In this document: positions 46,201-58,200 of the stretch, in pieces
Layout: each line of letters starts with the position of its first letter
How positions within the stretch are numbered: position 1 is the stretch's first letter
DNA from: Lepisosteus oculatus
Lineage: Eukaryota; Chordata; Actinopteri; Semionotiformes; Lepisosteidae
DNA length: 64,000 nucleotides
Direction: 5' to 3'
Assembly: GCF_040954835.1 (NCBI RefSeq)
Contig: NC_090712.1
Location: 3,357,284 to 3,421,283, forward strand
Notes under the pieces: generated by a model
What the model was told of the DNA's origin: nothing
What the model saw: the letters and a program-made list of their open reading frames with translations, nothing else
Database searches by the model: none
Program-made: the position numbers and the translations under genes

Positions 46201-49200
46201 CTCTCAACTGTTTTGTGTTTATTGTTACTGTATTGTTTTTTATTTTTACTTAAGCCAATGCTTGCTGTTTTTTTTCCAGTATATGTTATGTTTGTCTGAG
46301 ATCTGTCTCAATTTTTTACTCTCTGCACCTCTTTGAAGATAATGTATTTTTCCAAATGGTATGCTTTATTCTAGTTACTGTACTTGTGGGTACATCTAAC
46401 TTTCAAATGTATGTAAATGCATACCTTTGTGCGTTTCATTCTTTATCTCCAGATTTGGTTTCATATTGAGCTTTTATTAAAATAAACAATTGATAAACAT
46501 CCTATGCCTCAGAGGATAATGAACAGGCTCTGCTACACTGGAAGGTAGTAAAGATGTACTGTAATGCTCTAAAATAAACACTGAAAACACGGAACACTAC
46601 ATATGGTTATATTTGTACAATTACAGACACTATTTCTTCTCTGTTTTGTAAACAATTTCAGAAAATATAAAACCAAAACAAAAACCAAGGCAGATAATCA
46701 TTTAACAATGATTGAACCTTACAATTTAACTGTGAGGTTGAAAAGAATATGGTTAAATATCACAACTGTAACATCTCTACAAAATAGATTTTTTAAACAG
46801 TATATACTTTCATGAAAACCAAGAAGTAATTGCAAAATTATGGATGTGAACAACAAAAGTTTGAATTTACTGCACAATGTCTGTTAGGGTGTTGCCAGCG
46901 CAATTAAAAAGCTACATCAACACCACCATTAAAATGTAAATGAGTGAATTTCACCATTTGGTACAGATGGACACATTAACGAGGATGAACTACAACCTGT
47001 TCATGCCCACACAGCCCACAATGTCACCAACATAGGAATCTGCCGGCTTATCTAAAACAGAGCGACTCCTATACTCAGAGTGTGTTCGCTCTCATCTGTA
47101 CACACTGAACTGTCATCCCTTTCAGTTCGAGAGAAGGTAAAACGAAATGAATTAAAAGACGTAAATGACAGCAGCACAACACAATGAAGCAGGACAAACG
47201 GGCTGACGGGGAGGGTGCTTTATTCTGCCTGCTGGTGAGTTTCTGGGGTGGCTGGAAGTGGCTGAGCTCGTGGGGCCTCTCTCTAGCTGCCTGCTCGGCC
47301 TGTGGTCCGCGTCAGGCTAGCAGGCGATACTCACTGCTGCTCCTCTTGCTGGACAGGTTGTCGTCCAGGGAGTTGGAGCCGGAGCCCACGGAAGAGCTGT
47401 CCTGGCTGTCCTGCGGAGGGAGGCCCAGGAACCCCTCCGTGGACTCGGAGCGTGTTGGGGTCAGCGTCAGGGACCTGATCCGCTCCCGGTTCTTGGGCTT
47501 AATCAGCTTTTTCACCTTCATCGTGATCCAGTTACCCCTCCTGGAAAGGAAACAAAGCACACGAGTGAAGAAGCCACTCGGCCCTTTACATACCCTATTT
47601 GAAAAACCCGTGTTTTTTGACGGCGTTAATAAGAAGCAGTCATTTTCCATTACAGCACAAAACATTCTGTAATCTGAATGAAAACTTCTATGAACTGCAG
47701 TCCATCTGCCACACAGCCATCAGACTGAGCCTTAAGAACTCTCCTCAGAAGCTAATTTGCTGAGAATGTTAAAACAGAAATTAAAATAATTAATTAAAAC
47801 AGGATAAATAACATGCATAATAACATACACAACCATAGTAACATTAAACAAAGCAGTAATAGTCAACAAACTAAATTGCTTCAATGATACCGTATTATAC
47901 TGTATACTGAATTATACCATAAGAATAAAATAAAATAGAACACTGTACAGCCTATAAAATGTTTTACAAATGCAAAGATGTTTAGTACTTGTTTTGTGTA
48001 ATTTTTTAAACACTCAAGAAATGAACACCTGCTCATCCCACAGCTGTTGAGCTGACAATTAAAATCTTAATTATGAACCATGTAACCCACTCATCCAGGG
48101 TAATTTGATGAAACAAGATCTTCTAATTATACATTAAACAAACTATAACACCTTTTATTTGATGCAGTCTATGGTAAATAAACTTCCAGTCTTGCTGGCT
48201 TAACATTACTGGAAGTTCTGGATATACACTAAACATCAATCACCATTCAGATTCAAAGCAGAATTCTTTGAAACAAGTAAAAATTACCACAAATTCTTAT
48301 ACAGTAGGTACCTGTGGTGTTAGGTCTCAATTTCAAAATGACCACCCTAATAACATCTGTCCATGTTACAGGCAAGAGCACTTATAATATATACTTATAA
48401 AAATGCTGGAATAGTAGTCAGGAAGTCTGAAATTCAGGCACCAGTTGAACTCGGAGGGAACTTCAGGTAAGCCAGATTGTCTAAGCACACAGCAGAATTT
48501 TTCTAGGACACAAGTCTTCTGAAACTCTAGTCTTCTGAAAAGTGACCAAATAGTCAGGACCACAGTTTAAAATGTAGCCTAAAGTACAGCCCTTCCTACA
48601 GTACAGTGTTTCCGCGCTTCACACTGGGACACTGGTCTGGAAATTCAGGTCCAGGGGAGGAGCACCACCAGCTGGACCACCAACACCCCTTGCAGCACCA
48701 CCCTGGGTTTCCTTTGAGGTGAACCCGTCTCAGTGCTGACCAGGCCCAGCCTGGCTTAGCTTCTGAGATCTGGCAAGATCACGCTACCAGGTAACAATGC
48801 TCCTTCTGTCACCCAGTGAAGTAACTACAGCATGATTCAGTGTTGATCAATTAGACTGAACTGGTCAACATGTGGTCAGATGGTACTAGTGTTTGCCAAC
48901 TGGTCAACTGGTCCATTCACGTAGTTATGGTACAGGAACAGACTATAGAAAGTGAATAAATATATATATATACTTATTATTAAGGTGCATGCTCTGGAAC
49001 CTTGTCCACAGTTCCTTTTATACTTACCTTCTTGGTGGTGACGGATCATAAAATTTGTACTGATCCATTATTTTTTCTTCCAGCTTCTCCTTCTGTCTTC
49101 TTAGCTCATTAAGCTTGTCTCTAAATAAAGAAATGCAAGACGTATTCTGTAACAAGCCTAATAAAACATTAAAGATCTAAAGAGTAAATTAATGTAAAAA

Positions 49201-52200
49201 TAAATGGTCTATTTTCTATAAAACACTTCTGGAGGTTAGCATTACTTATAAGCCCAAATCACTAGTTTGCTCAGAAAACAGTAACTGGAATCTGAGTGCC
49301 TTTGCTGTGGATGAAGTGGCATGTTAACAGAATGTTCTGTGGTGTGTATGTATACTGAAAGCTCTGCTTGTACTGTGCACATACATGTACTGTCTCTGTT
49401 CTACGTGGAAGAGATCCTTGCTCTCCATGGTCTGCTCCAGCAGAGTTCTGTTCTGTAGCATCAGTGTCTGTATCTGATCCAGCAGGTGCCTGTTCTCTTC
49501 TTCCAGGTTTCCCTTCAGTTGACTCAGTAACTGGAAAACAAATTGCTTTTACCAACCAAAATTCCTTCATCATTATAACGCACATAAACCGGTTACCCAG
49601 TGTGAAATTGTTTACATTTCTCACAAAAAAATTTAAAAGGGATTGTGCTAAGAATCATCCATAATATTTCTTCAAAGTTTCCTTTAACCACAGGACATTA
49701 GAAACAGCATCTCACGTGAAAGATTCAATATAAAAAAATTGATATGAGCTTTCTTACTCTAGCTTCAGATTCATCTTCTTTCTTTCCAGTACTTTAGACT
49801 GCTCCCGTTTAAGGCCACTAATATATTCTAAACCACAGATTTGATTCAAGTCTGGAAAAGAACCACCATGCTGATGCACACTGTAAATTTTCTAGAGAGA
49901 CGTTTCCCTGGGGACACTGTCCCACTACACTGACCGGAAGCAGGCCCCCAAAAGAATCAACTGCTCTGTTCCTGGACTGAGATTTCTGGCCTTGGTACCT
50001 CACACTGGTTGTTCAGTTTGGTGGACGTAATGTCGAGCTGCTGGTACTGTTCCTTTAACTTGGAAAACTCTGCCTCCAGACGCGTCTGCTCCAGCTTTGC
50101 ACTGTTCAGCAGGCTCTTGAGGTTCTTGTGATCTGTCTGCAGCCCCTCGTTGTCTTTCAGCAGCTGATTGTAGGTTTGATTCAGCCTTCAAACACAGAAG
50201 TGTGGTTTAATGTATGGTATTTTAAAGCACCATCATAACTATAGACAATATTATATGCTCGTGGTATGCTGAATTAAGATGGCATGTGTCTACCAAGTGC
50301 ATTTTGAACAACTTGAACAACTTGAAAGTTGCTCATCAAATATTCCATTCAGTCTCCAGCCGACACTGCCCAGTAGTTCTGTGTATTTCTGACTCGCACA
50401 GATAAAAATGGCATCGAGTCAATATGAACCCATTCGTGCCCCCATTTGACACAGAAGCTAAATTCGTGGTGGAAACATATAAACATGTGGTTAATGGTTC
50501 AGGTAGAATTTAAATATGAGCAGATGAAAGTGAATTTTTGTATTAATATGAATAATAACTTGAAGATGTTTTTTTGAAAAATGAAAAAAGTCATTCTTAG
50601 TATTCAGGGGCCCGATATTGCATAACTCCTTCAGTCTGATCAGTATCAGTCTGATGTAGAAACTAACTTTACCCTTATTTCCAAAAGAGTAAAATTGTAC
50701 TGCAAGTGACTCACATTGCTTGAGCCCGCCTTCTGTTTTTGTAGCAGTAAAGGGAATCTATTATAACATACTTATTATTAAACAAAGAAATAGAAAGTAA
50801 AACTCATTGGGAACTCTACACCATACAGATCTCTCTTTTTTCCAACAGTATTTAAGTATTTTTTGATATAATGCAATCTGACATAATTCAATCTTGAACT
50901 TAAATTAAAACCAGTTTTCTAAGAAGGTATATGCTATATAAGAGTTTGGTGTGGCTTTAACAGTGAAGCACTAAGGGAAGGGAAAATCAATCGGATGCAA
51001 GGGTGTGGAGTCATAAATGTGGCACACACATGCAGAAACCACAAAGCAAACCAGAAAACAGGAGGTCCTGCAGGTATTGGTGCACCTGTGCTAACCCAAA
51101 AGGCTCTTTGCTTCCACACTGCACTTGTGTGCCAGGCCTGTAAGTCTAAACCAAGGCCTATTTCTTCCCTTTACTCACTTGTCATTCTCGTCACGCAGCT
51201 TCTGGTACTTGGACACTGTGGCCTCGTGACTCTTGTTTTCAGATACCATTTTCTCCTGCTCCGCCTTCAGGACTTTCTCCAGCTCCTCCAGCTGGGTTTT
51301 CTGCTTTAGCAGTTGGTTGTACCTGCAGACCAAACAGAGCACTTCAGACACTAAGCTGTAGTTCAGATCTGTTTTCCTGACACTGACGTCTGTATTAGAA
51401 CATTGCGCGAGCGTTGCTCCGTGATAGTCCGTGTGCTGACCTGTCTTCCAGCTCCCTGTGCTCCAGCTCCAGGTTCTTGTGCGCAGACTTGAGGCTGCCG
51501 TGCTTGCTGATGAGCGTCTCGTACTCGGCAGCCTGGTGCTCGTGCAGCGTGGCCAGCTTCTCGTGGTCTCGCACCAGCAGCTCGTACGTGGCCCTCAGCT
51601 CCTCTTTCTCGCGCAGCAGGCTGTCCTTCTCGCTCTCCGTGCTGGACTGCTGGCTCTGCAGCTGAGAGTTCTGGGCCATCAGGGATGCACTCTGGGAGCT
51701 CAGAGTGGAATTCTCCACCTGTGCAGCAAATAAGGCAGCTCAGATGTTTAAAGCCTGAGTGATTGTTGGAACTAATTGTACCTGTACTGTATTGTACAGG
51801 TAAAAAAAGGTACAATACAGATGTCACATCACAGTCTCTGGATTTTGCTCTTATCTGCTAAGCTACTTCAATGATTAATTAAATTTCCAGACCGATGAAA
51901 ATAACCGCTTTCCCCAGTTACTTGTTCAGTAACTAATAGATGCATCATACAATTTTAAGATTGTGATTCCAGAAATGACCACTCTGATATGCAGGCCATT
52001 TTCATTGCCCCAGCTGGGAAACAAGTAATGCATTATTATATTATTACTAATTATTTTCTTAAATGGAAAATTTGTAATTATTATAAAAAAGTGCAATTAG
52101 TGATGACTGATTTACATCCAAGTCTATCAACCAAATTAATAGGTAAAGAAAATTTTGAGTTGTAGGAAAAAAATGTCAGCAGAGGGCACTGTGAACAATA

Positions 52201-55200
52201 ATCCCCTTTTGGAAGCTATTTTCTACATCTATAATGCATGGCATTTCCTCTTTTAAAATAATAACTACCTCATTGTTTTATTTCATTATTAACAGCCTCA
52301 GGTCAGTAATCAATCAACCACGACTCTGTGCGTTTGTTTATAAGAGAAGAAAAACAAATCTCCCATTCACTCCTGAGCAAGGGACTCCTTTGCACTCCCC
52401 AGTGTGAACACCGTCGGCCCAGCCCAGTACAGGAGCGCTGACCTGCAGCTTGGCGTTCTGGGTCTGCAGCGTGGTGTTGTGCTCCTGCAGGGAGGCAGTC
52501 TGTCTCTGCAGGGCCAGGATCTGAGCCTGCAGGTTATCGTTCTGGGTCTCCAGTTGTTTCAGCTGGGTCCTGAGAGCTTGCTTCTCTGCTTGCAGCGTGG
52601 CATTCTTCACACCGCAACAGAGAGTGGGACAATACACAACTCGTGATTCAGCGGTCTGGGAAGCACGTATAGCAGTACAACAGATCACAGAAATGTTCAC
52701 CTCAATTCTGTACTTGAAATGATGCCCTATTCAACTCAATGCATGGGAAAAGTATTTTGGCAAATTTTTGCGTACAATCTAACTGAATAGTACTTTATGG
52801 CGTGCAATAGTAATGTTTTGTATGGAGATTTCCATAGCACCCTTTTCTAGTCCGCGGTATCCTTGACTGTACTGTGTGGTAAGAATCTGTATGGACCGAC
52901 ACCACAGCAAGGGAAACAGCGATGGGGATCACGGACAAGTCACTCACATTCCTCTCCACCTCGATCAGCCTGTCCTTGACCTTGAGCAGCTCCCGCGTGG
53001 CCTCGTGGCTCTCCTTTTCCCACTTGCTTACACTCTGGGCTTCTTCTCCCCCTCCCCTGGGAGGAGAGCTCTGCATCATCCGCTCCTCTTCCTCCCTCTG
53101 CCTGAGGGCCTCATAGTTCTTCTTCACCTGCAGTCACAGCACAAGCTTGATCTCACATTGAGACTTCCCTTTTCACTAGCAGACTCTCCTAACACACTGC
53201 TTTCAATATTTGTCATCAGTCAGTTTGATGGTTTAATCCTTAAGAATTTCAGGAAGCCTAGGGGGTTGTGCTACACACCCATTAACTGCTGTAGGTCCCA
53301 AGATTCACTTGTTAACCCATACAGTTTATTCATAAGGACACTTTTACATAAAACATTCCCAACAGACTTGGTGGGAATATTATTGCAGCCTCTGTTACAG
53401 ACAACAGCAAGGTAAAACATTATTTTTACTCGACTATTTTACAAGCATACAACTGTACTAAGATTCAGAAGCATTAGGCTCTTTCAGCAAAAAAAACATC
53501 AGAAAATGAAATGTCCAGATCAAGTTTTGTCCAACTAACCAAAGGAGAGACACTGAGATGAGGATACTTGAAAAAAGACTAAGGCCATTTTGCTCTTGTA
53601 TTTCTGTACTTGTGTGACTTACGGTTTTGAGTTCTTGTCGGAGCTGCTGATTCAGGTTTGAAGACTCCTGCAAACGAGCTTCCAGTGCTGCAATCTTCTC
53701 CTCCTTGATTTCAAGTGACTTTTTCAATGTGGACTCAAGCCTGGACTCTAGCAGCTTGTACCTGCTATTTATACATATTACCATCAGACATCAAGAAAAG
53801 ATAACCAAATTTAGCACACATTACAATGACATAATTTAGAAATCCATTAAAAGATTCATCCTATAATGTTTTTGACTAACAAACCACACGGACATTGGGA
53901 AAGTGTATATCTCAAATAACTGATTTTTAATATCTCAAAGCATATTCATCTGAATGCTGTATGATGATTAGCCATGTCAAATAACAAAGCTTAGTTCTAT
54001 GTTTCAAGCACAAATGTCTGCTAGTTCTCTCTATCAAAACACATGATTTTCAATTCAATTTTGATCTTTATCGATTTGTGTGGAAGTAATTTGACCCACA
54101 AGTAGCCGGAGTGTAGCAATCATGATGAACCAGATGTCATAATTAATCAAATTAAATAGATAAAGGATTTGCACAGAAACCACAGAGCTCCAAAATGTCG
54201 ATATAATTATATATTGTTCATCAGTAGTTTGCACACTGAAAGCCAGATTTTCTTTTGAAGGTTTTTGACAACGAAACCCAGGGCTCACTTTCTGACCTGT
54301 ACACTAAAACAGTAGATACTCCCACTGTCTGGGCTTCTGACTCATACTGGGAGCCTGCGCTGGATGTTTTTGATCTCAGATACAATGCAGTTTTTAATCC
54401 TTTTACCTGTCATCAGATGTTTGCTCATCATCTAGCAGTCTCTCTTTGTTCAGACCTATCTTTTCCAGCTCATGGGTAAGTTTCTCAAGGTCATTGTTCA
54501 TCTGCTGAGTCTTCAGTTTCTCACTCACCAGCTCCTAAAACATCAAACACTCAGTTTTTCTCCTTATCCTATCAAACGCTCATTATTAATAATTCATATA
54601 GTGTGTCCTTAGCAATTCAAGCTGATACTGTATCCATGTTCAACAAATATTTGTTCAGTGTACTGGGAAAGTCCAAGTGAAAAAAACCGCTCAGGATACT
54701 GCTAAAATACATGTAGTGTTTTCATCTCGGGATGAAGGAAGATGCATTTAATTTCTCGTCTAGAAATTAGTGTGTATTACAGAAGACAAAGTCATAAAAA
54801 TCTCTTTCATAATGTTTAAAATTTGCTTGGAACTTCAAATACTGACATTTAAAAATGTATAAACATTGTATATCATAGCATGAAGTTCACTATTCTAGAA
54901 TTTCTCAATGTTATTTCCCTTCAAAAGAGAACTGGTCTATTTTCTCCTGTTTGTAACTGATGAATAATGTGTGATTGAAGATACAGTCCCAGTGAACGCA
55001 GCAGAGTTATCAGCTATCCTCAGGCAACAGAGGACCACAAATCCAAATTCCAAAATCAAGAAGGCGTAATACTGACAAAACATTACCTCACGTAATGTCA
55101 CTAAAGTCTTTTTGTCAATGGTTGCTTGTTTTACAAGTTCTTTGTTCTCCTTTTCAAGGTCTTTGACCCGTCCGCAGGATTCCTTGAAGAGGCTCATCTC

Positions 55201-58200
55201 TTTAGCAAGGGACCTGTTCTCCTTCTCTAGAGTGGATATCCTCAGGTTGTTGTCATCCAAAGTGGAATCTTTGATCTCGGTCTGCTGCCGCAGCCTTTTG
55301 TTCTCCTTCTCCAGCTGCTTCTTGTCTTTCTCCAGCTGGGACGTCTCCTGCTCCAGGATCTTGTTCTCTTTCTCCAGCTGCTCCAGGCGCTTACTAGAGA
55401 TTTTGAGCTCCTCCAGGTTTTTCTGCAGGTTTTGGTTTTCGGTCTCGACATCCTGGAGCTCGCTTTCTAGCTGCTGGATCTTTTTATTGCTGTTCTCCAG
55501 GGCCTTCTGCAGCCTCTGGTTCTCCGTGTCCAACCCCTGACAGCTGACCTCCAAGCGCTCGGTCTTCTTAGAGGAGGCCTTCATCAGCTCCAGGCTCTTC
55601 TTCAGCTGCTCCTTCTCATTCTCCAGCTCTTTGTTCTCCAACTCCAGCTGTGCCACCTTGATGCAGGAAGACTTCAAGGACTCCACTGTCCTCCTCAGCT
55701 CCAGGTTCTCCTCGTCCAGCTGGGTGTTCTCCTTCTCCAACGCCTCCAGTTGGAAGCCCAGGTTCTTCAGACCGTCCAGCTTCTTCTTCAGCTTCCTGTT
55801 CTCCACCTCAAGGTCCGAGTTCTCCTGCTCCAGCGCCTCGACCTTCTCGCAGGTGATGCTCAGGCTGGTGATCTTCTTCTGGAGCTGCTCGTTCTCCCTC
55901 TCCAGCCGATGCACCTCCCTCTCCAGCTCCTCCGCCCGCTCTCCTTTCTCTTTGTAGTGCTCCAGGTCTTTGCGGAGCTGCTTCCTTTCAAACTCCATCT
56001 TGTTCAGCTTGCTGCTGGTCTCCTTGATGGACTCGTGCAGGATTTTGTTCTCCTTTTCAATGTCCTTCACCCGGGCCTCCGCTCCAATTTGAGAGCGCTG
56101 CCTCAGGGAGGATATGGTTTGATTTAAGTGCTCATTCTCTTGTTCCAGTACTTTCACCTACGACAGAAGAGGAAAAAGGCTTTCAATTCAATTCTTCGAG
56201 TAATCCGTTAAGAGCGCAGTCATTATGAATTCCAAGCACGCTGATTCAGTATCTGCATTCAATAATTTTCCTTCACCAAACATTAGTGCAGCAGGTGAAT
56301 TATTGGATTGCCCTGTGTGACTACACTGTAGATACGTACTGTATATGTAGTAGGGAAGATCATTTAGATTAAACAGGTCTCTGCTGTTAAAATCACTAAC
56401 TTCAAACCTAATGTTTTATATCATTTTATTCATGTTATAAAAATACTTTTTTAGAAACAGTACCTTTAAACTAACAGATCTATCTTTCAATAGCGCTAAC
56501 GCCTAGACAGCTGAATATACACCCCGCATATAAATTTAATTTTGAAAAAAAGGGAATCTCTACCGATGTTTTAGAAATGCTAAGCACACAAGTTGTTTCC
56601 CTAATTGTGAGCGGATATTGGAATCACACTTCAAAAAACCTCAGAAAGACTAGGAACAATAAGATATATATACTGTATACCTGTGTTAAATTGCTGGTAT
56701 CTATAAGCTTTCATGCACCTGAAAGGAGGGAGGGCACCCAGCTGTGAATGGCGTGTGATTTTTTAAATGAAGTGCCTCTTGCCAATTTTTGGATTGCTCT
56801 TTTCTTGTCCCGGATCACAAAGAGCAGGCACCCTGTGATCCATCAGCATCTGACAGCCCTGCAGTACCTGTCTCTCCGAGTTCTCCCGCAGGGTCTCGAT
56901 GGTCTTCTCAAGCTGAGCCTTCTCTTTCATCAGGTCGCTGCTGAGGTTCTCCGCATTCTGCAGGGTCTGCTTCTCAAGGCTCATCTCATTTTCCAGTCTC
57001 TCCAGCTAAGAAAGAGTTAAAAAATAAAGAGCAGCAGTTAAACAACAACAATAACAACACCACTAAAAAAAGAGCTGATGCCAGAGAACGCCAGAACACA
57101 GTCTGGCAGGGGCAATTAAATGTAATTTTACACAGACTGATTAAGATGTAGGAAGAGGAGGAAATCTGCATTATAAATAAAAGGGTCTTTTCAGCTGTGC
57201 TCTTCCCTGCAGGGTAATCCAAGGCTGATTGAAGGCATCTGATGTGCAGCTCCAGCTGTTTGCCCCCCCCACAAAAAAAAAACTGTACCTTCAGAAGAGA
57301 AGGGATACTAATAAGAAGGCTGATGATAGCACTGAGCATACCCCCACATCATCCCTATTTTGTATAAGCTGCTTATTCAAAAAAATGTTATGTTTCTGAC
57401 AGCCTGCAAAAGCCAAGTAGAAACCACTGATCTATTCTTTTTTCTAACAAATTTAAACCTGATTTGCATAAAATGATAATGCTATGTGCACAGGTTTAAT
57501 TAGAATCATTGTTTTCTCTCTCAGTTATTTGCTATTTCTAAACTAATAATATGTTTTTATTAGTCAGCATGTGGAATTTCTTTTTTAATATGCACAGACG
57601 TATGTGTGCAAAAATACCAGCATATTACACAAGGGAGTGAAACAGTTGGGAACACTGACAGAAAATTATATTTAGGTACCATTTGTCTTACTTTCTTTCA
57701 GCAACTTCTAACCTTCTGCAACTTTAAAATATTCCATAACTATTCTGTAAAAGGTTAAGAATTCTTTCCAGCTTAATTTAAATGTAACAGGAGGCACCTT
57801 ACAAAAGTCAAGCATCTCTAGGATTTAGGTTAAATCTCACATAGTAACATAACAACATTGCAAAAGAGAAGCTTCCCTCCTGAGATTTATAAACAGTGAA
57901 TGCTAACCTTCTTGGTCAGTCTCTGATTCTCCTTCTCAATCTTCAGGATTCTGGAGTTGGCGTCTTCCGACGGTTCTGCTAAACTTTTGAGCTGCTCTAC
58001 GGTTTTCAGAAGACTCTGGTTCTCCATCTCCAGTTTCAGCAGCCGGCTGGACGTCAGTTCGTTCACTTCGTGACCCAGAGATTTTTGTGGCACTGAAAAG
58101 ACACTTTACAGTCACTAGAGCCATTAAGAAGAATATTGTGCCCTGCTTTCAGGGATGTCCCTATGCATCAAATTAAATTCCAAGAAACAAATAATGGAAT

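Noticed and set aside
55112-56127. Several plus-strand frames rich in serine or leucine opposite the large CCDC88A exon
   Set aside because: They are complements of the coiled-coil codons (CTC/CTT/CAG), a common artefact over heptad-repeat exons.
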